Source: Caecitellus pseudoparvulus (taxonomy: Eukaryota > Bigyra: Bicosoecida). From it: 64,000 nt of DNA. Below, piece after piece: positions 52,609 through 63,964 of this stretch. The position numbers and the translations under genes were made by a program. The notes under the pieces are model-generated. The model was not told the DNA's origin. It searched no databases and saw only the letters and a program-made list of their open reading frames with translations. The stretch is from NCBI GenBank assembly GCA_965644315.1, contig CBFFRQ010000013.1:434001-498000 (forward strand), given 5' to 3'. The stretch's first letter is position 1; the number at the start of each line of letters is the position of its first letter.

Positions 52609-53355
52609 CCTGGAGAAGCGGTAGCGGAGAGGGTGTGCGGGGGAGGCAGAGCAGAGCCAGGACACACTGTCTCAGCTGGTGCAGATGGGCATGGAAGTGG
52701 AAACAAGGATGGTATGACGCGTGTGGATGGAAGGCATTGATCCAGAATAAAGCTTGAACGGCACCAGAGTAGCCGCGACGCCTCACGGAGGGCGCTCAAA
52801 AGGCATGCAGTGGGGTGAAAAACGCGTAACGCCATGACACAGGTGCTGAGCCAGTGCTGCACACGTTCCCCATCAGTCGGTTGATACCAACACACACCTA
52901 GTTCAAAACAATGCCTTATCTCAGCCTTTCCTATTGAACGGCCCCAGTGTAGCTTTGGGCGTGTGTAGTGCAGCCACGGGTTTGGACTGCAGTTGCCAAG
53001 CAGGTGCTGCGACGTCTCAGAGGAGACTGGCATTGACGCCTTGCCACCTACAGCACCATTCTGGTTCGGAGCAGAAATGGGGGATAAGGATAGTGCACCG
53101 AGGTGTAGGCTGTGTCGGAGGGCTCGCATTGGACGACGCTTTGGGAGACTTCCTGCAGCTGGTTTGCAAGCAACTCGCCAAGTCCCACGCTTGAAGACAC
53201 TCTTGCAGCCAAACCAAATCTTGACTCACCTGCAAGACTGCATTCCACTTTTCCAGCCTGGGGCATGTCTCTGCCCACGTTGCCCGCTCCCAAGCCTGCA
53301 CTCGGCAAGAGCCCACCTTTCCCGTGGCTCGGCAGGTCGGTTTCTTGGGTGCAGC
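52609..53355. promoter_or_regulatory. Divergent intergenic region between PP2C and IQUB genes
   Basis: 747 bp, the longest gap in the window. No coding exon with recognisable similarity was found, although an upstream non-coding exon of IQUB is possible. No TATA box or repeat stood out. Confidence 0.4.
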
Positions 53356-55222
53356 ATGGAGTTCACAGACCAGACAGCAGCAGATGCACAGGATGGTGAA
53401 AGCAAGCAGGAGTCGTCAGCACACGACGCCGGTGCTAGTGGTGGTGACCAGCTGGCACTGTTGGGCTTCACCGTGCGGCCTGGGGGAGGCAGTTTGGCTC
53501 CTGCGGAGTTTGACGTCGCTGCACCAGTATTGGCGGTGAAGCAAGCCATTTCCTCCCAGCTGGACTGCGAGCCCCACCACGTAGTCTTGCGGTTTGCCGG
53601 TACGTCAGAGTGTGCGAAGGGCTCATCGCCTTTGGGTTGGGCGGGCTGCTCTTGCAATACTGTGCAGCCCTTGCCATGCAAGCTGAGGAAATGTCGCGCG
53701 CTGCTCTTGGTCCCACTTGGACTGCACTTTCAGGACGGGCGTGTGCCTGGTCGACTGCCTGAGCTGCAGAGCAACTAGAGCACACTGCCTTCGCTCCTCT
53801 TTTGCTTTCTCAGGCATCGTCGTCCCAGCTGAACGCACACTGTGGGACTGTGGAATCCGGGTGGGGGATCACGTTGTCGGGGAGGTGACTGTGGATGAGA
53901 CCCAAACCAGCCACGAGTATGTCATGCCGCGCCTTATCACTATTGCGGTCAAGGACGAACTCACGGGGGCGGTGTTGCAAGAACTTGACGTGGAGGTGTC
54001 CAGGGACCCAGAGTGGGCCAACAAGCCGTACTTGGGCGGTTTCAGGCACAAAGGCACAGGCGTCCTGTACCACCATGCTGCCACCCAAACCGCCGGCAAA
54101 GTCAAGAAGCGTTTTGCAGGGTCGCAGCAGAAGTACAGCCGGGAAACTCAGACGGCGGCCTTCGTCGCGCGCTCGACGCAAACCCTGCGGGAAGCCAGCA
54201 CCCAAATGACTCGTCGCGACCTGTACGTGGATGGGCGAGGTGACGTTGTGCGGACACCGGGGGCGTACTTCTCAGCAGACGCCCTGGATGTCGTGCGGGA
54301 GGAGAAAGTCTTGCACATCCAGTGTGCGTGGAGGTGCCACGTGGCCCGGGGCAAGGCGGCTGCCGCCCTGCGTGAGCGCGAGGCTCACGCACAGGAGGCA
54401 GCCGCCTTGGAGGCTGCAGCAGCCGAAGCAGCGGCAGCGGAGGCGGCAGAAGCCCAGCGTCGGCGAACACAGCCCCGGTCCAAGCAGGACTTCGCTGCCC
54501 TGTACAACGAAGTGGAGGCCTGGCGTGCCTCTGAGACAGCCCGCATCGACGCTGACTACGAGATGTCCACGCAGGAGAAAGCCATTGCCCGCGCACGGCT
54601 CCTGGCCAAAGAAACTCGCATGCTGCAGGCCATTGGGCGCCTCAAGGGGGATGCGGCTGTGGCTAACAAGGGCGAGCGGGTGCAGAAGATGCTGGACGCC
54701 ATGGCGTCTGCGAAGAAGTGGGAGATGTCGGATGGGGAGGTGGCCGCCATTCACACACCGTTCACAAGCCGCGCAAAGGAGCTGGCAGACCTGTACCGGG
54801 GGCTGGGCTTGCCCGTGACAGCGACGCCCACTGTGGAAGCAGCTGCGTCGGCTGCCGGGGCGAGCGAGAGCAAGTCTCCCGCAGTTCTTGCAGGCTCCGC
54901 ATCGGCTCTGACTGTAGACGAGCGGTTGGATGTGCTGCTGCACGTCAAGTGGACCGTGCAAGAGTTCGACTGCAAGTTGACGCGGGAGGTGGTGTCCCTC
55001 ATCGACCGGGAGGCCGACATGCTCGACAGGGGGCGAGCTCCAAGCTCCATGAAGGGCCTGCGCAAACGCCTGCAAGGTTTGTTCCTGCAGTTTGTCGAGA
55101 CACCTGAGTTCAACCCGGAGGCTGCGCGGTTCCAGCGGGTTCCCAGGTCGTTGGATGAGCGCCCCCTTGTCAAGCCTATTGTGAAGAAAACCTACGGCGA
55201 CAAGTACTTGGACTTGGCCTAA
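53356..55222 (+). CDS. IQUB: IQUB-like ciliary protein (ubiquitin-like domain and IQ motif)
   Basis: Axonemal protein tied to radial spoke 1 in ciliates, algae and sperm. Exons 53356-53599 and 53814-55222 join in phase inside the ubiquitin-like domain (VLRFAG/IVVPAERTLWDCGIRVGDHV), for 550 aa. After it come KPYLGGFRHKGTGVLYHHAATQT, SRETQTAAFVARSTQT and TQMTRRDLYVDGRGD, all hallmarks of IQUB. The IQ motif is VLHIQCAWRCHVARGKAAAAL. The C-terminal half is Ala/Glu helix, then a conserved block ending KKTYGDKYLDLA. It is shorter than the human protein mainly at the N-terminus. Strong indirect evidence for a motile flagellum. Confidence 0.88.
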
Positions 55223-55323
55223 ATGCACACACTTTGGCCTCTTATGACTGCAAACAGGGCTCTCCCCAATGCTGTCGCAGCATTAATGGTGCCATCCTGC
55301 GCACTGTTGGGAGCTGCAAACCA

Positions 55324-56898
55324 ATGAGTGACTCCGGCGCGCAGCATCCCGTGCTCATGCAGACCCCCACCGTGTTGCAGATAACAAAGCAACATGGCGA
55401 AGGTTGGGATGTTCGGCGGATCACCACAGAGGGAGTGCGCGCTGTGGTGAGCAAGTCCACGAGTGACCTGCCTGTTGCTGCGGAAATTGCTTCCGTGGCG
55501 CCGCGAGGGGAGGCCTGCGCGGACTCTGCGCGGATGCCAGGCAGCACCGAGGTGGGCGACACGCTCATATTCCTTCAGACGGGGCCCGTACTTTCCCCGA
55601 GCAATGTGCGCGAAGTCGCAGCTCTTGCGGGACAGGAACCCCTCCACGGAGCAGGACATGCTGCGGTGCTGGCGGTTGAGCACGGGGCGCTGACTGACCT
55701 GCTATGCAAAGTACCCTGCCGCGTTCGCAACATTTCCAAAGCTACACAAGTCCAGATTAAGGGGGTTGAGGACGTCATTCGCTTGCTGGGCGTCCTCCGA
55801 AGGCGGGCGAGCACGAGCCGGGTAAGCAGAGACCAGACCCTGGTCTTGAACATCAGCGCCCCGGAGAACCAAGCAGTCCTTCGCCTCATTCATGTGCCGC
55901 TGAGCGTGTGGGGCAGTAGCGGGGCTGCTCAGTCTCGCACAGGCGCTGCCATCGCGTCGCTGTTGCGAGTCACAGGAGTCCTCGCGGAGGCGTCTGCGAC
56001 TCTTCTCGCAGCCCAGTGTCTGCAAGGCCCAACATACTCGAGGCCAGCGCTGCAACAGAGAGTGCCGTGCACTGCTCAGACCCGCACTAGCTCAACTCGC
56101 TTTCATGTTCCATTTCGTGACTGCATTCTTGGCCAGCTGTTGCGACCTGGGCTGCTCAGTTTCAGGGGCGCCCGCTTGGTGGTTCTGTGTCCTCCTTCAG
56201 AATGCGAGCTGCCATCAGCCTTCCTGTCCTTCTTAGCACATGTCATTCCCCTGCTCCCTCTCGCTCCGTTTGTGGGGGGCAGTGCTGCTTGCACTCTGGA
56301 CCTGTACAGCCCGCCTGTGGCGGAGACCGCCGCGCACAGCTTGCTGAGCCACGCAACTCTTCGTGAGTGGCTCTTCAGTGGGCGAGCTCCAATTGGGACA
56401 AGCAATCAAGGAGAGGGACACCTAGCGGCAACAAATTCCACCACTTTGCCAGATTCGCCACGCTCCTCGTCGGGCAGCCAGCACAGCAGCGCCCCCCCGG
56501 CGAGTCAGAGTGGCACTCCCAAGGAACCACTTCTCCAGCCCATTCACTACCCCCGGCCAGTTTCGTCGCCGCTAAGGATGCCATCGATGCAGCCACTATC
56601 TCAGCAACGTCTGAGCCCGCCCGTCATGCGCAGCGTGGTGCGTGCGTTGTTCGGGAGCGCGTCCAGCAGCCCGAGGCATCTTCGTGCTGCAAATGATGCT
56701 CGAACTGGCAAGCAGTCTGAATCGTGCCAAGGCACGTTGGATTCCCACAGCTTGCCTGCTCTTGGATCACCCCTTGTAAACATGGTGTTCACTGCTGCAG
56801 CCCGCGTGCACGAGGTCTGCAAACGGCTGGATGTGACGGACGGCAGCAGTGTCGCAGCTCTCCAGGCTGGGGAGGAGGAGCAGAGCACACATACCTGA
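55324..56898 (+). CDS. Degenerate kinesin-motor-like protein
   Basis: Intronless frame of 525 codons; the open frame starts earlier at TTG, and the first ATG is 55324 (MSDSGAQHPV). It has the layout of the second half of a kinesin motor. GVEDVIRLLGVLRRRASTSR aligns with the helix before switch I. SRDQTLVLNISA takes the place of SSRSHTIF. LRLIHVPLSVWGS takes the place of LVDLAGSER. FHVPFRDCILGQLLRP matches HIPYRDSKLTRLLQ, and RLVVLCPPSECELPSAFLSF matches the beta8/alpha6 region. No GxxxxGKT P-loop is visible and switch residues are lost, so it is unlikely to hydrolyse ATP. A Ser/Pro-rich tail follows. Confidence 0.45.
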   Translation: MSDSGAQHPVLMQTPTVLQITKQHGEGWDVRRITTEGVRAVVSKSTSDLPVAAEIASVAPRGEACADSARMPGSTEVGDTLIFLQTGPVLSPSNVREVAALAGQEPLHGAGHAAVLAVEHGALTDLLCKVPCRVRNISKATQVQIKGVEDVIRLLGVLRRRASTSRVSRDQTLVLNISAPENQAVLRLIHVPLSVWGSSGAAQSRTGAAIASLLRVTGVLAEASATLLAAQCLQGPTYSRPALQQRVPCTAQTRTSSTRFHVPFRDCILGQLLRPGLLSFRGARLVVLCPPSECELPSAFLSFLAHVIPLLPLAPFVGGSAACTLDLYSPPVAETAAHSLLSHATLREWLFSGRAPIGTSNQGEGHLAATNSTTLPDSPRSSSGSQHSSAPPASQSGTPKEPLLQPIHYPRPVSSPLRMPSMQPLSQQRLSPPVMRSVVRALFGSASSSPRHLRAANDARTGKQSESCQGTLDSHSLPALGSPLVNMVFTAAARVHEVCKRLDVTDGSSVAALQAGEEEQSTHT

Positions 56899-57210
56899 TG
56901 AGGTACCGGCCACCTGAAAACGTGGAGCGTAACATATTGCAGGCTTCCAGATGAGAATGACGCGTGCCTTGTTTGTCAAGGTCTAAAGTCAAGCACATCT
57001 GACTTGCTGTCGCCGTTCCTTCACACATCCCGTTACTGGAAACTTGAGGAGAAGAGCAAATCAAACAGTCCTCCCCAGAGCCGAGCCGCGTCTCTTGTTC
57101 CGACACTTCATACGAGAAGCAGCTCTCACCTGCCCTGCGAAAGCTTGACCTGCTCGGGGGCACCGCCTGCCTTGACGGTTGTGCATCCAAGCCAGTGCAG
57201 TTGAGTCACG
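56899..57210. other. Intergenic region before the BTB/T1 gene
   Basis: 312 bp between tandem genes on the + strand. No coding exon or repeat was recognised. It would hold the 3' UTR of the kinesin-like gene and the promoter of the BTB gene. Confidence 0.4.
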
Positions 57211-58709
57211 ATGCAAGGGGTTTCAATGCACACGCAGCAGAGTGCAGCCCGCCAAGAGGAAGCTCACGGAGCCGTGGACAAAGTGTTCCATAACATCAAA
57301 GAGAAGATATCTTTGCTGGAGGAGAAACGGCGGAGACAAGGGGAGCTGTTTGTGAAGGCAAGTGTCGTTAGTGGCGCCAGACACGGACATCAGCCCGCAC
57401 GGTCGGCGCTGCGACGCCCCTTGCTCAGATCCAACAACAGAGGATTATGGTTCTGAAGGCGAGAAAAGACGTTCATGCGGAGCAAGCTGAGCTTGAGCAG
57501 TCGAAGCAGTGGTGAGTTGGGTCGGTCGCGGTGGCAGCACGCAACGCTCGTGAAACGCCGTTGGCCATGGCCCACCATGCTCGCAGGCTGGAGGACGCCC
57601 TGCAGTCCAAATGGATGCAAGATGCAAGTGAGGAAGCTCAGCAGGCCCGTGTGCGTGTAAACGTGGGGGGGCAAATCTTCGAGACGACCAAGGCGGTGTT
57701 GTGCAAGGAGCCAGAGTCGAGGCTCGCTGCGGTGGCTGCAAAGTTCTTGGCACAGGTGGTGGAAGCCAGGGACAGTGCGCGAGCTGCTGATGCAGGCACG
57801 CCCCCAACAGGAAGCGCAGAGGACACTGCGCAGGCCGCCTCTGCTATTCCTGCGCTGTCCATCACGGCGGAAGGAGGTGCAGCCACAACTCGTTTTGACG
57901 CTGCCGAGGCTGTTGAGCCGCCCTTCTTCGACCGGGACTGGTGGTTGTTCAGGTACATCTTGCAGTGTCTTCGTGAGGGGGCCGCCGCCCTGCCCCAGGA
58001 CCGGTCTCTGCTGAAGCAGTTGTTCAGCGAGGCTGGGTTCTGGCGCTTGACTGCGCTGCAGGAGGACATTCGCACCCTGTACATGAGACTGGCAGCTCGT
58101 GAAGCTGACGCGGAGGCTTTTCTGGGCGCCTCAGAGCCTCCGCCCCACCAAGTCCTGGCCCAGGTTGCATGCATGCCTCCATCTTCTCGACCAATGACTT
58201 CGTCGCAAGCGCTTCAAGCCACGCAGCCTTGGCCCGCTGAGCTGCCCTCCGTGCCGCAGCCGTACATGCCAATAGCACCTGGTGCTCCCGTGTGGCAGCC
58301 CTCCACAGCCCCACCGCCAGGGAGCTTGCGGCCAGGCGTGGCGCCGCAGCCTCAGCCCTCACCCAGCCCATACTGGAACTACGCCCAGTCTCAGCCATGG
58401 CCCACCCACAGCGGGCCCTCCTCCACGCCTTACGCCAGCACCAGCGCCCCCACTGGCCTCGCAGCGAAGGCGGCCATGGTCGGCTACACCCCCCCAACAG
58501 ATGCTTCAGCGTGGGCTGCTCGACCGCAGCCTGCCGCGCCGGGGTCGTTTGGGGGGAGGCCACCTCTTGCAGGAGGCACAGCTGCACAAGCAGGCCTCTC
58601 TTCCAGCCAGGGGTGGCCAACTTCAGCAGTGCCAGGCCTTGCATCTGGACTGCCGGGTTCCGTGTCCAGGGTAACGCCCCACTCCTCAGCAGGCTCAGCC
58701 ATGCTTTGA
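57211..58709 (+). CDS. BTB/T1 (KCTD-like) domain protein with proline-rich tail
   Basis: Exons 57211-57357, 57441-57511 and 57587-58709 join in phase to 446 aa. The first intron appears to use a GC donor (AAG/GCAAGT) with an AACAACAG acceptor. Residues 1-90 are coiled coil (KVFHNIKEKISLLEEKRRR, then LKARKDVHAEQAELEQSKQ). The T1 domain begins VRVNVGGQIFETTKAVLCKE. After a 70-residue Ala/Gly/Thr-rich insert it resumes FFDRDWWLFRYILQCLREG and FWRLTALQEDI, the conserved T1 C-terminal half. The last 200 residues are Pro/Gln/Ser-rich (PQPQPSPSPYW). KCTD-type proteins are often Cul3 adaptors; that role is inferred. Confidence 0.75.
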
Positions 58710-58828
58710 GACTGTCGTGTCAAACAAAACTTGGTGTCTGCCACCCAATGCAATCACATTCATCGAGGTCGGAAATGCAAGCTACTACCACCGGGAACTT
58801 GCCCCCTGCTTGTCACCCTGGCTCGAGC

Positions 58829-61800
58829 ATGGCGGCGGAATCGCAGCTGGACGTGCCAATTTCCGCAGCGCAGCTTGCCCGGCAAGGCCTAGACGAGTTC
58901 GCTGCGGGCAAGCATGCGCGAGCCGCCCGCACGCTGAGCTCAGCCTTAGAGTGCTGCTCCGTGGGCGAGCAACCTGCTTTGTTGTGCAATCGGGCAGCGT
59001 GTTACCTGGGTGAGGCACCTGTCACAGCCCCTGGCGCAGGCCTGTGTCACTTCTGTCATTTCCCGTGCGTTTTTCAGCCGTGCGCATGTATCGAAAGTGC
59101 ATTAAGGATTGCATCACTTGCCTGAAACACAAATCGGACGCCCTCACTGCGTTTATCCTGCATGGTGCGTGCAGCGCAGCAGCGCGTGCGGAGGCGGTTG
59201 AGCTGAACCTCTCTGTCACGTCTTGCAGGAAACGCATTGGCCGCTCAAGGGAAAGCCCAACAGGCCCAGCAAGTTTGGGCCGCAGGCGTGGAATGCGCAA
59301 GGAGTTCTCCTCTCTGTGACATCACAGCCTACGCCCGCCTTTTGGCACTTGTGCAGGGTGGGCTCCGTTCACAAGAGGTTGCGTCAGTGCTTTGCGTGGC
59401 CGATGCCGAGAAGCCGCTCCAGCGCCAGTCCCAGCCCCGCTCAGGACCAGCTGCTCCACCCAGCAGTGAAGTCCTGCCATCAAAAGCCGACTCTGCGCTT
59501 GATCCTGTCCTTGCGAGCACTGACACACCAGAAGAGGCGTCCGAGGTCGCGCATGAGGCAATACGTGGAAGCACAGCCAGCGCAGCTGGCGGCACGCATA
59601 CAAGCAGGGCAGTGTCTGACCAAGGCTCCACCCGCAAGTCACCTGCACAAGCTGGTGAGGGACAGGCATCCTCTTTGGCATCCTTACCGGGGCCCCTGGC
59701 CACAAAAGTGGTGCAGGCTGTGGTGGCTGGAAACGAACTTGTAAACACTGCGCGGTACGCCGAGGCAGAAGCAGTCTTTTCAGCGATGTTGGAAGTGGTG
59801 TCGTCAGTCGTGGAACTCTGGCTGGGAAGGGGCTCAGCACGGGCGATGAGGGGGAACCTTGTCGGGGCTCTGCAGGACTTCGATGCGGCCGTCAAGGTGA
59901 ACCCAAAGCACGTGGACGCACACAAGCGCAGAGGGCAGGTCTTACAGGCATTGGGAAGGCCTGAGGAGGCAGTGCAGGCGATGAACCGAGCTTCCCAACT
60001 GCTCTCAAGTCAAGCTGAATCCGGGGGCAAGGCTGCAAGCGGTGAGCACACGGCGCCTGGTGCGGCTGGGATGCCTTCGTCAGCAGGCGAAGTCGGTGCG
60101 GCTCGATTGCACTTGCTCCTACAGAAAGGCAAAGCCCTCTTTGCTTCACAGGACTTTGAAGGGGCCGTGCTTGACTTTCAAGAGGCTACACGCCTGGATC
60201 CCACGTGTGGCGAAGCCTGGGACCTGCTGGGGCGATCCTTGTCCACTTTGGGGCTGTGCAAGGCAGCTGTGCGCGCAGGTGAGCGAGCTGTGTCCCTGCT
60301 TCCGAAATCAGGGCCTGCATTGCTGAATCTTGCCGCTGCCCACCGACTTTGGGGATCAGGGAGCGCGGCTTTGAGGGTGATGAACCGTGCTGTGGGCCTG
60401 GGCGGTGACTCAGCGCTCGCTGCGCGGAGCGTTCGCAGCATGCTGCTTCATCAGCTCGGACACACTGCAGCAGCTGTTCAAGACATCCAAACTGTGGTTG
60501 CTGCTCACCATGGAGGTGTGGAGGCAAAGTTTGTGCTCGCAATGGCGCTGCATGCCCTCGGGAGATGGAGCGAGGCTATTCCGCTGTACGATGCCGTTGT
60601 GAGGAAGGACCCTGCGCACATGGCCTTCTCTCAGAGGGACTGGGCTGTGTACCAAGCACGGTGGGCAGACGAGAGGTTGTGGCCACACCTCTCCATTTCT
60701 GGTGTGGGTGCGCCTGTTGCAGCAGGGCCACCAGCACACTTCAGCGAGGCGGGGTACTTCCCAGACAAGCGGGTGCCTGCTGGGTGGAAAGAAGGGTTCA
60801 CGAAGCGACTGGGCAAGACAACATGGGCTGCCATGGCGTCGAATGGGCTTGTCCCCGAACCAGCTGCCTTGGAGGGCATGGCGCCGGACGTGTGCCCCAC
60901 AGACTTGACCACACCAGCTGCTGTTTCAGCTGCCTGGGCCACAGCGACAGCGCTAGGTGATGGAGTGCAAGCCAGCCCACTGAGAACAGCACCTTCCTCG
61001 CCTGTACAAGTCCTTTTGACTGCAGCAAAGCAGGTTGGGCGCATGCTGCAGTATGGCGGCAGCCCTGGCTTCCTTAGAAACGAAAGGCAGCACCTCCAGT
61101 TCGGGCTGGCTGCCATTCACATTGCCCAAGTAGCCCAGAAGGCAATGGATCCATCCACTCAAGTGACTGTACCGGACTGCGCGAGCTCCACTTCACAGCA
61201 CGAGGCAGACGAAGCAGGCTCATCACGTTCCTCGACCACGCAGCACAGGCTCTACTGGAGAGACTTCATGGACATTGCAGTCGTGTGGCGGCAGTTGAGC
61301 GATCCGTTTGACCCAGTGTGGTACTTGGACCGGTTAACTTCGGAAGGTTTCGCGGAAGGATTCGGGCTGCAAACTCCCATGGTGTCAGGCCAGCAGCATG
61401 TGCCCCGCTACTTCCCGTACAGCAGCCGAGCTCTGGCGATCGTGAAAGTGCTTGTCCTCAAGGAGCGCGAAGTGCAAGATAGCACGCGTGAAGCGCTTCG
61501 ACAGGCTTCCTCACCTGGGCAAGTGTACGAGGCACTGGGAGGGCAGGACTTTTTTGTCGAGACGCCCTGCTATTCCTCTCTGCACCCTCCTCCCTCCGCC
61601 TCATTAGTACCACTCAGGCCTTCTCCAACATCTGCCAAGTCCCTGCAGCCTCCAGACCGAGATGATGTTGCTTGCTATGAAGTGACTACATCGGTTGGAG
61701 GATGTGAGTCTGTCTCTGCCGCTGGCAGGCTGCCACCAGCGCAGGGTGTGGTGCTGGCGGGGACTCGACTGACCATTACTTCCAAAGAGGGTGCACCTGG

Positions 61801-62371
61801 GCACATGTTCACCATCCGAACTCCAGGCACCCCCAAGAGATGGGCCGCCATGTCTGCAGAAATCGATCATGCGTTGCGAGAGTTCTTGGCTGCTGCACAG
61901 ACCGGGAATCGTGCCGAGCTTGCGCCAATGGTGCTTCGAGTGTACTTCTACATTGTCAACATGGGTCCCTTGACCCGGGGATCATCAGCAGTCGCCATGG
62001 CCATGTTGGCAGGCTTGTCCATGGCATGCGGGCTGCCCTTGTCGCTGCCAATGACAAAGGGCGTGCAACTTGATTGGGAGGCCATTCTAACGCCAACACC
62101 TGCCTGCTTTACTGCACGAGTGCTCCCCATGGTCTTTCAGTCAGTGTGGCAGGAAGCGAATTGCTCAGGGCAGCTGGGCCATGCAGCCGGCGACGAGCCA
62201 GCAAGCAACACGGGCGATTCAACCTCCGTGCGACCGGAAGAATTGCCTTGTGTGCCAGAGTGCTTTCCTTGTCTGCGTAGCATTGTGGCTGCAATGGGGC
62301 ACGCCCCAGATGTGCACCCTTGTGGGCTGGGGGAGATCACTTCAGCACCGCCTGCAGGAAGTGATTCATGA
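58829..62371 (+). CDS. TPR protein related to TTC13
   Basis: Exons 58829-59009, 59078-59164 and 59229-62371 join in phase to 1136 aa. The start MAAESQLDVP leads directly into a TPR (AAQLARQGLDEFAAGKHARA) that continues across both introns (NRAACYL/AVRMYRKC, FILHG/NALAAQGKAQ). Further TPRs occur after a linker: ELWLGRGSARAMRGNLVGAL, HVDAHKRRGQVLQALGRPEE and later repeats to about residue 600. The C-terminal part is not TPR: RLYWRDFMDIAVVWRQLSDPFDP, TPMVSGQQHVPRYFPYSSRAL and NMGPLTRGSSAVAMAMLAG. This region matches TTC13, whose function is unknown. The last 12 codons overlap the 3' end of the convergent oxidase CDS. Confidence 0.75.
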
Positions 62372-63956
62372 ATGTGCCGTGGGGGTCCAGCTCACTCCGA
62401 AGTTGCTGCCAAGCCTTCATCCGCGGATACATCGCCTGCATAGCTTCCGGCGGCGCCTGAAAGCGCTTGGCCCAATGTGGCCTCCCCCCGAGCTTCAAGC
62501 AGATGTCTTCGAAGGCGTTAAAGTATCGGCTCAGCTCAGCTTCTGATGCATGGCCAAGGCCGATGGTTATGTGGCATGTGCTGTCACACAGCAGTGCTCT
62601 GGACGGCCCTCCAGCGAGCTTTGCCTCAGGGGAGCAAAGGCGCTTTTCACGCTCTGAAAGCAAGTGCTTGTGCTCATCAAAAGTGGGGCCGGCAAGTGAG
62701 GGGTCGTGTGCTGGGTGGTACGCCATGCTGAGCCAATCCCCGTCTCGGGCGACAAAGCGAACCTCATGAACGAATTCACTGTACAGCTCAGCCCGTGCCA
62801 TCCACTCACGAAGCTGTTGCAGGGCATCAGAGCAAGCCACCCCAGGAACTGCGTACTCCATTTCAGTGTGCGGTGGAATGCGGAAGGGGATGATTTGGAC
62901 CCGGTCTGAGCGGGCCACTCGCGTCTTCGGCAATTCGAACAAGATCTCCTTCAGGAAGAGGTTGCTCCAGCGGCGAGCTGACGGGGCAAGCGATGTGAGC
63001 AGTGTAATGGACTCAACCACGTAAGAAAATGCAGTTGACACTGCATCTGGGATGGTGCTGAAGTCTTGGGTTAGGTCACGAGACCTGCCAGCTGCCTGAA
63101 CTGGAGGCAAGAGTTTCACACCTGCGGGTGTTGGGTCAAAGCCGCTCCCGTCACCTGCAACTCTCACTTGACTCATGACTACAGTTGATTCCGTGTGAGG
63201 TAGCATCCAGGCTTTAGAGGAATGACCTGAATCCACGATGAACTCCGATATGTTGCTGAGAAAGCTGCTGCTGGGCACTGTAAACTCGTGCACCATGGTG
63301 CGTGACACAGGAACCGTCTGAAGAGAAACACTGACAATGACGCCAAGTGCACCCAATCCAACCCTGACCGCAGGCAGTAGCTCAGGCTGCTCCTCGGCCG
63401 AGAAGGAACGGAGCTGGCCACGGCCATCCACAAGCTGCAGCCTCACCACTGCGCTGGACACAGAACGGTGCGTAGCTCCTGAGCCGTGGGTAGCGGTGGA
63501 AATCGCCCCTGCAATCGACTGTTCATTGACGCTAGGGACATTGTGCAAAGCCCTGCCTTTCTTTGCTAGCTCTTCATACAGCTCTGCGAGGCGCATGCCT
63601 CCCTGCACTGTTACCACTTCGCCGTTTGAGTCCCAGCCATCGATCTTGCAAAGGCAATCAAGTGAAAGCACGACAGATCCAGGCACAGGCGCCGCGATGG
63701 TGCTCCACGAATGCCCCGCTCCAATCACTTTCACCTTGGATCCTTGTTCAGAAGCCTCTCGGACGAGCCACTGGACCTCCCCAACGGTGCAGGGTCGTTG
63801 CACTGTATGGTTGGAGGAGGCCAGCTGCACCTTGCCATCCCAGTTCCAAGATGGGGCAGGGATGCGCCGCGTCATCGGAAAATGGACATGATTCACCTGA
63901 TGAAATACCCCGACGGCGATGGCCAGGAGCGCCACGCTCACGGCGCAGCTACGCAT
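62337..63956 (-). CDS. Aldonolactone oxidase (L-gulono/D-arabinono-1,4-lactone oxidase family)
   Basis: FAD enzyme producing ascorbate or an analogue from an aldonolactone. Intronless, 539 aa, ATG at 63956. An N-terminal signal-anchor segment (AVSVALLAIAVGVF) suggests the ER or outer mitochondrial membrane, as in animal and fungal members. The FAD-binding domain has NHTVQRPCTVGEVQ, VIGAGHSWS (H82 is the likely covalent flavin site, in the usual GSGHS position), VQGGMRLAELYEEL and AGAISTATHGSG. The ALO domain ends GRPHWAKRF and DPHGTFMNHFL, conserved in the family. Substrate preference cannot be read from the sequence. An exact GCGGAAATTG lies 9 bp upstream of the ATG. Confidence 0.9.
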   Translation of the reverse strand: MRSCAVSVALLAIAVGVFHQVNHVHFPMTRRIPAPSWNWDGKVQLASSNHTVQRPCTVGEVQWLVREASEQGSKVKVIGAGHSWSTIAAPVPGSVVLSLDCLCKIDGWDSNGEVVTVQGGMRLAELYEELAKKGRALHNVPSVNEQSIAGAISTATHGSGATHRSVSSAVVRLQLVDGRGQLRSFSAEEQPELLPAVRVGLGALGVIVSVSLQTVPVSRTMVHEFTVPSSSFLSNISEFIVDSGHSSKAWMLPHTESTVVMSQVRVAGDGSGFDPTPAGVKLLPPVQAAGRSRDLTQDFSTIPDAVSTAFSYVVESITLLTSLAPSARRWSNLFLKEILFELPKTRVARSDRVQIIPFRIPPHTEMEYAVPGVACSDALQQLREWMARAELYSEFVHEVRFVARDGDWLSMAYHPAHDPSLAGPTFDEHKHLLSEREKRLCSPEAKLAGGPSRALLCDSTCHITIGLGHASEAELSRYFNAFEDICLKLGGRPHWAKRFQAPPEAMQAMYPRMKAWQQLRSELDPHGTFMNHFLQAVLK

Positions 63957-63964
63957 GGCGGGCA

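Noticed and set aside
57512-57537. 26-nt intron in the BTB gene
   Set aside because: Too short compared with other introns here (64 nt and up), and it leaves the wrong phase; the acceptor at 57586 fits instead.
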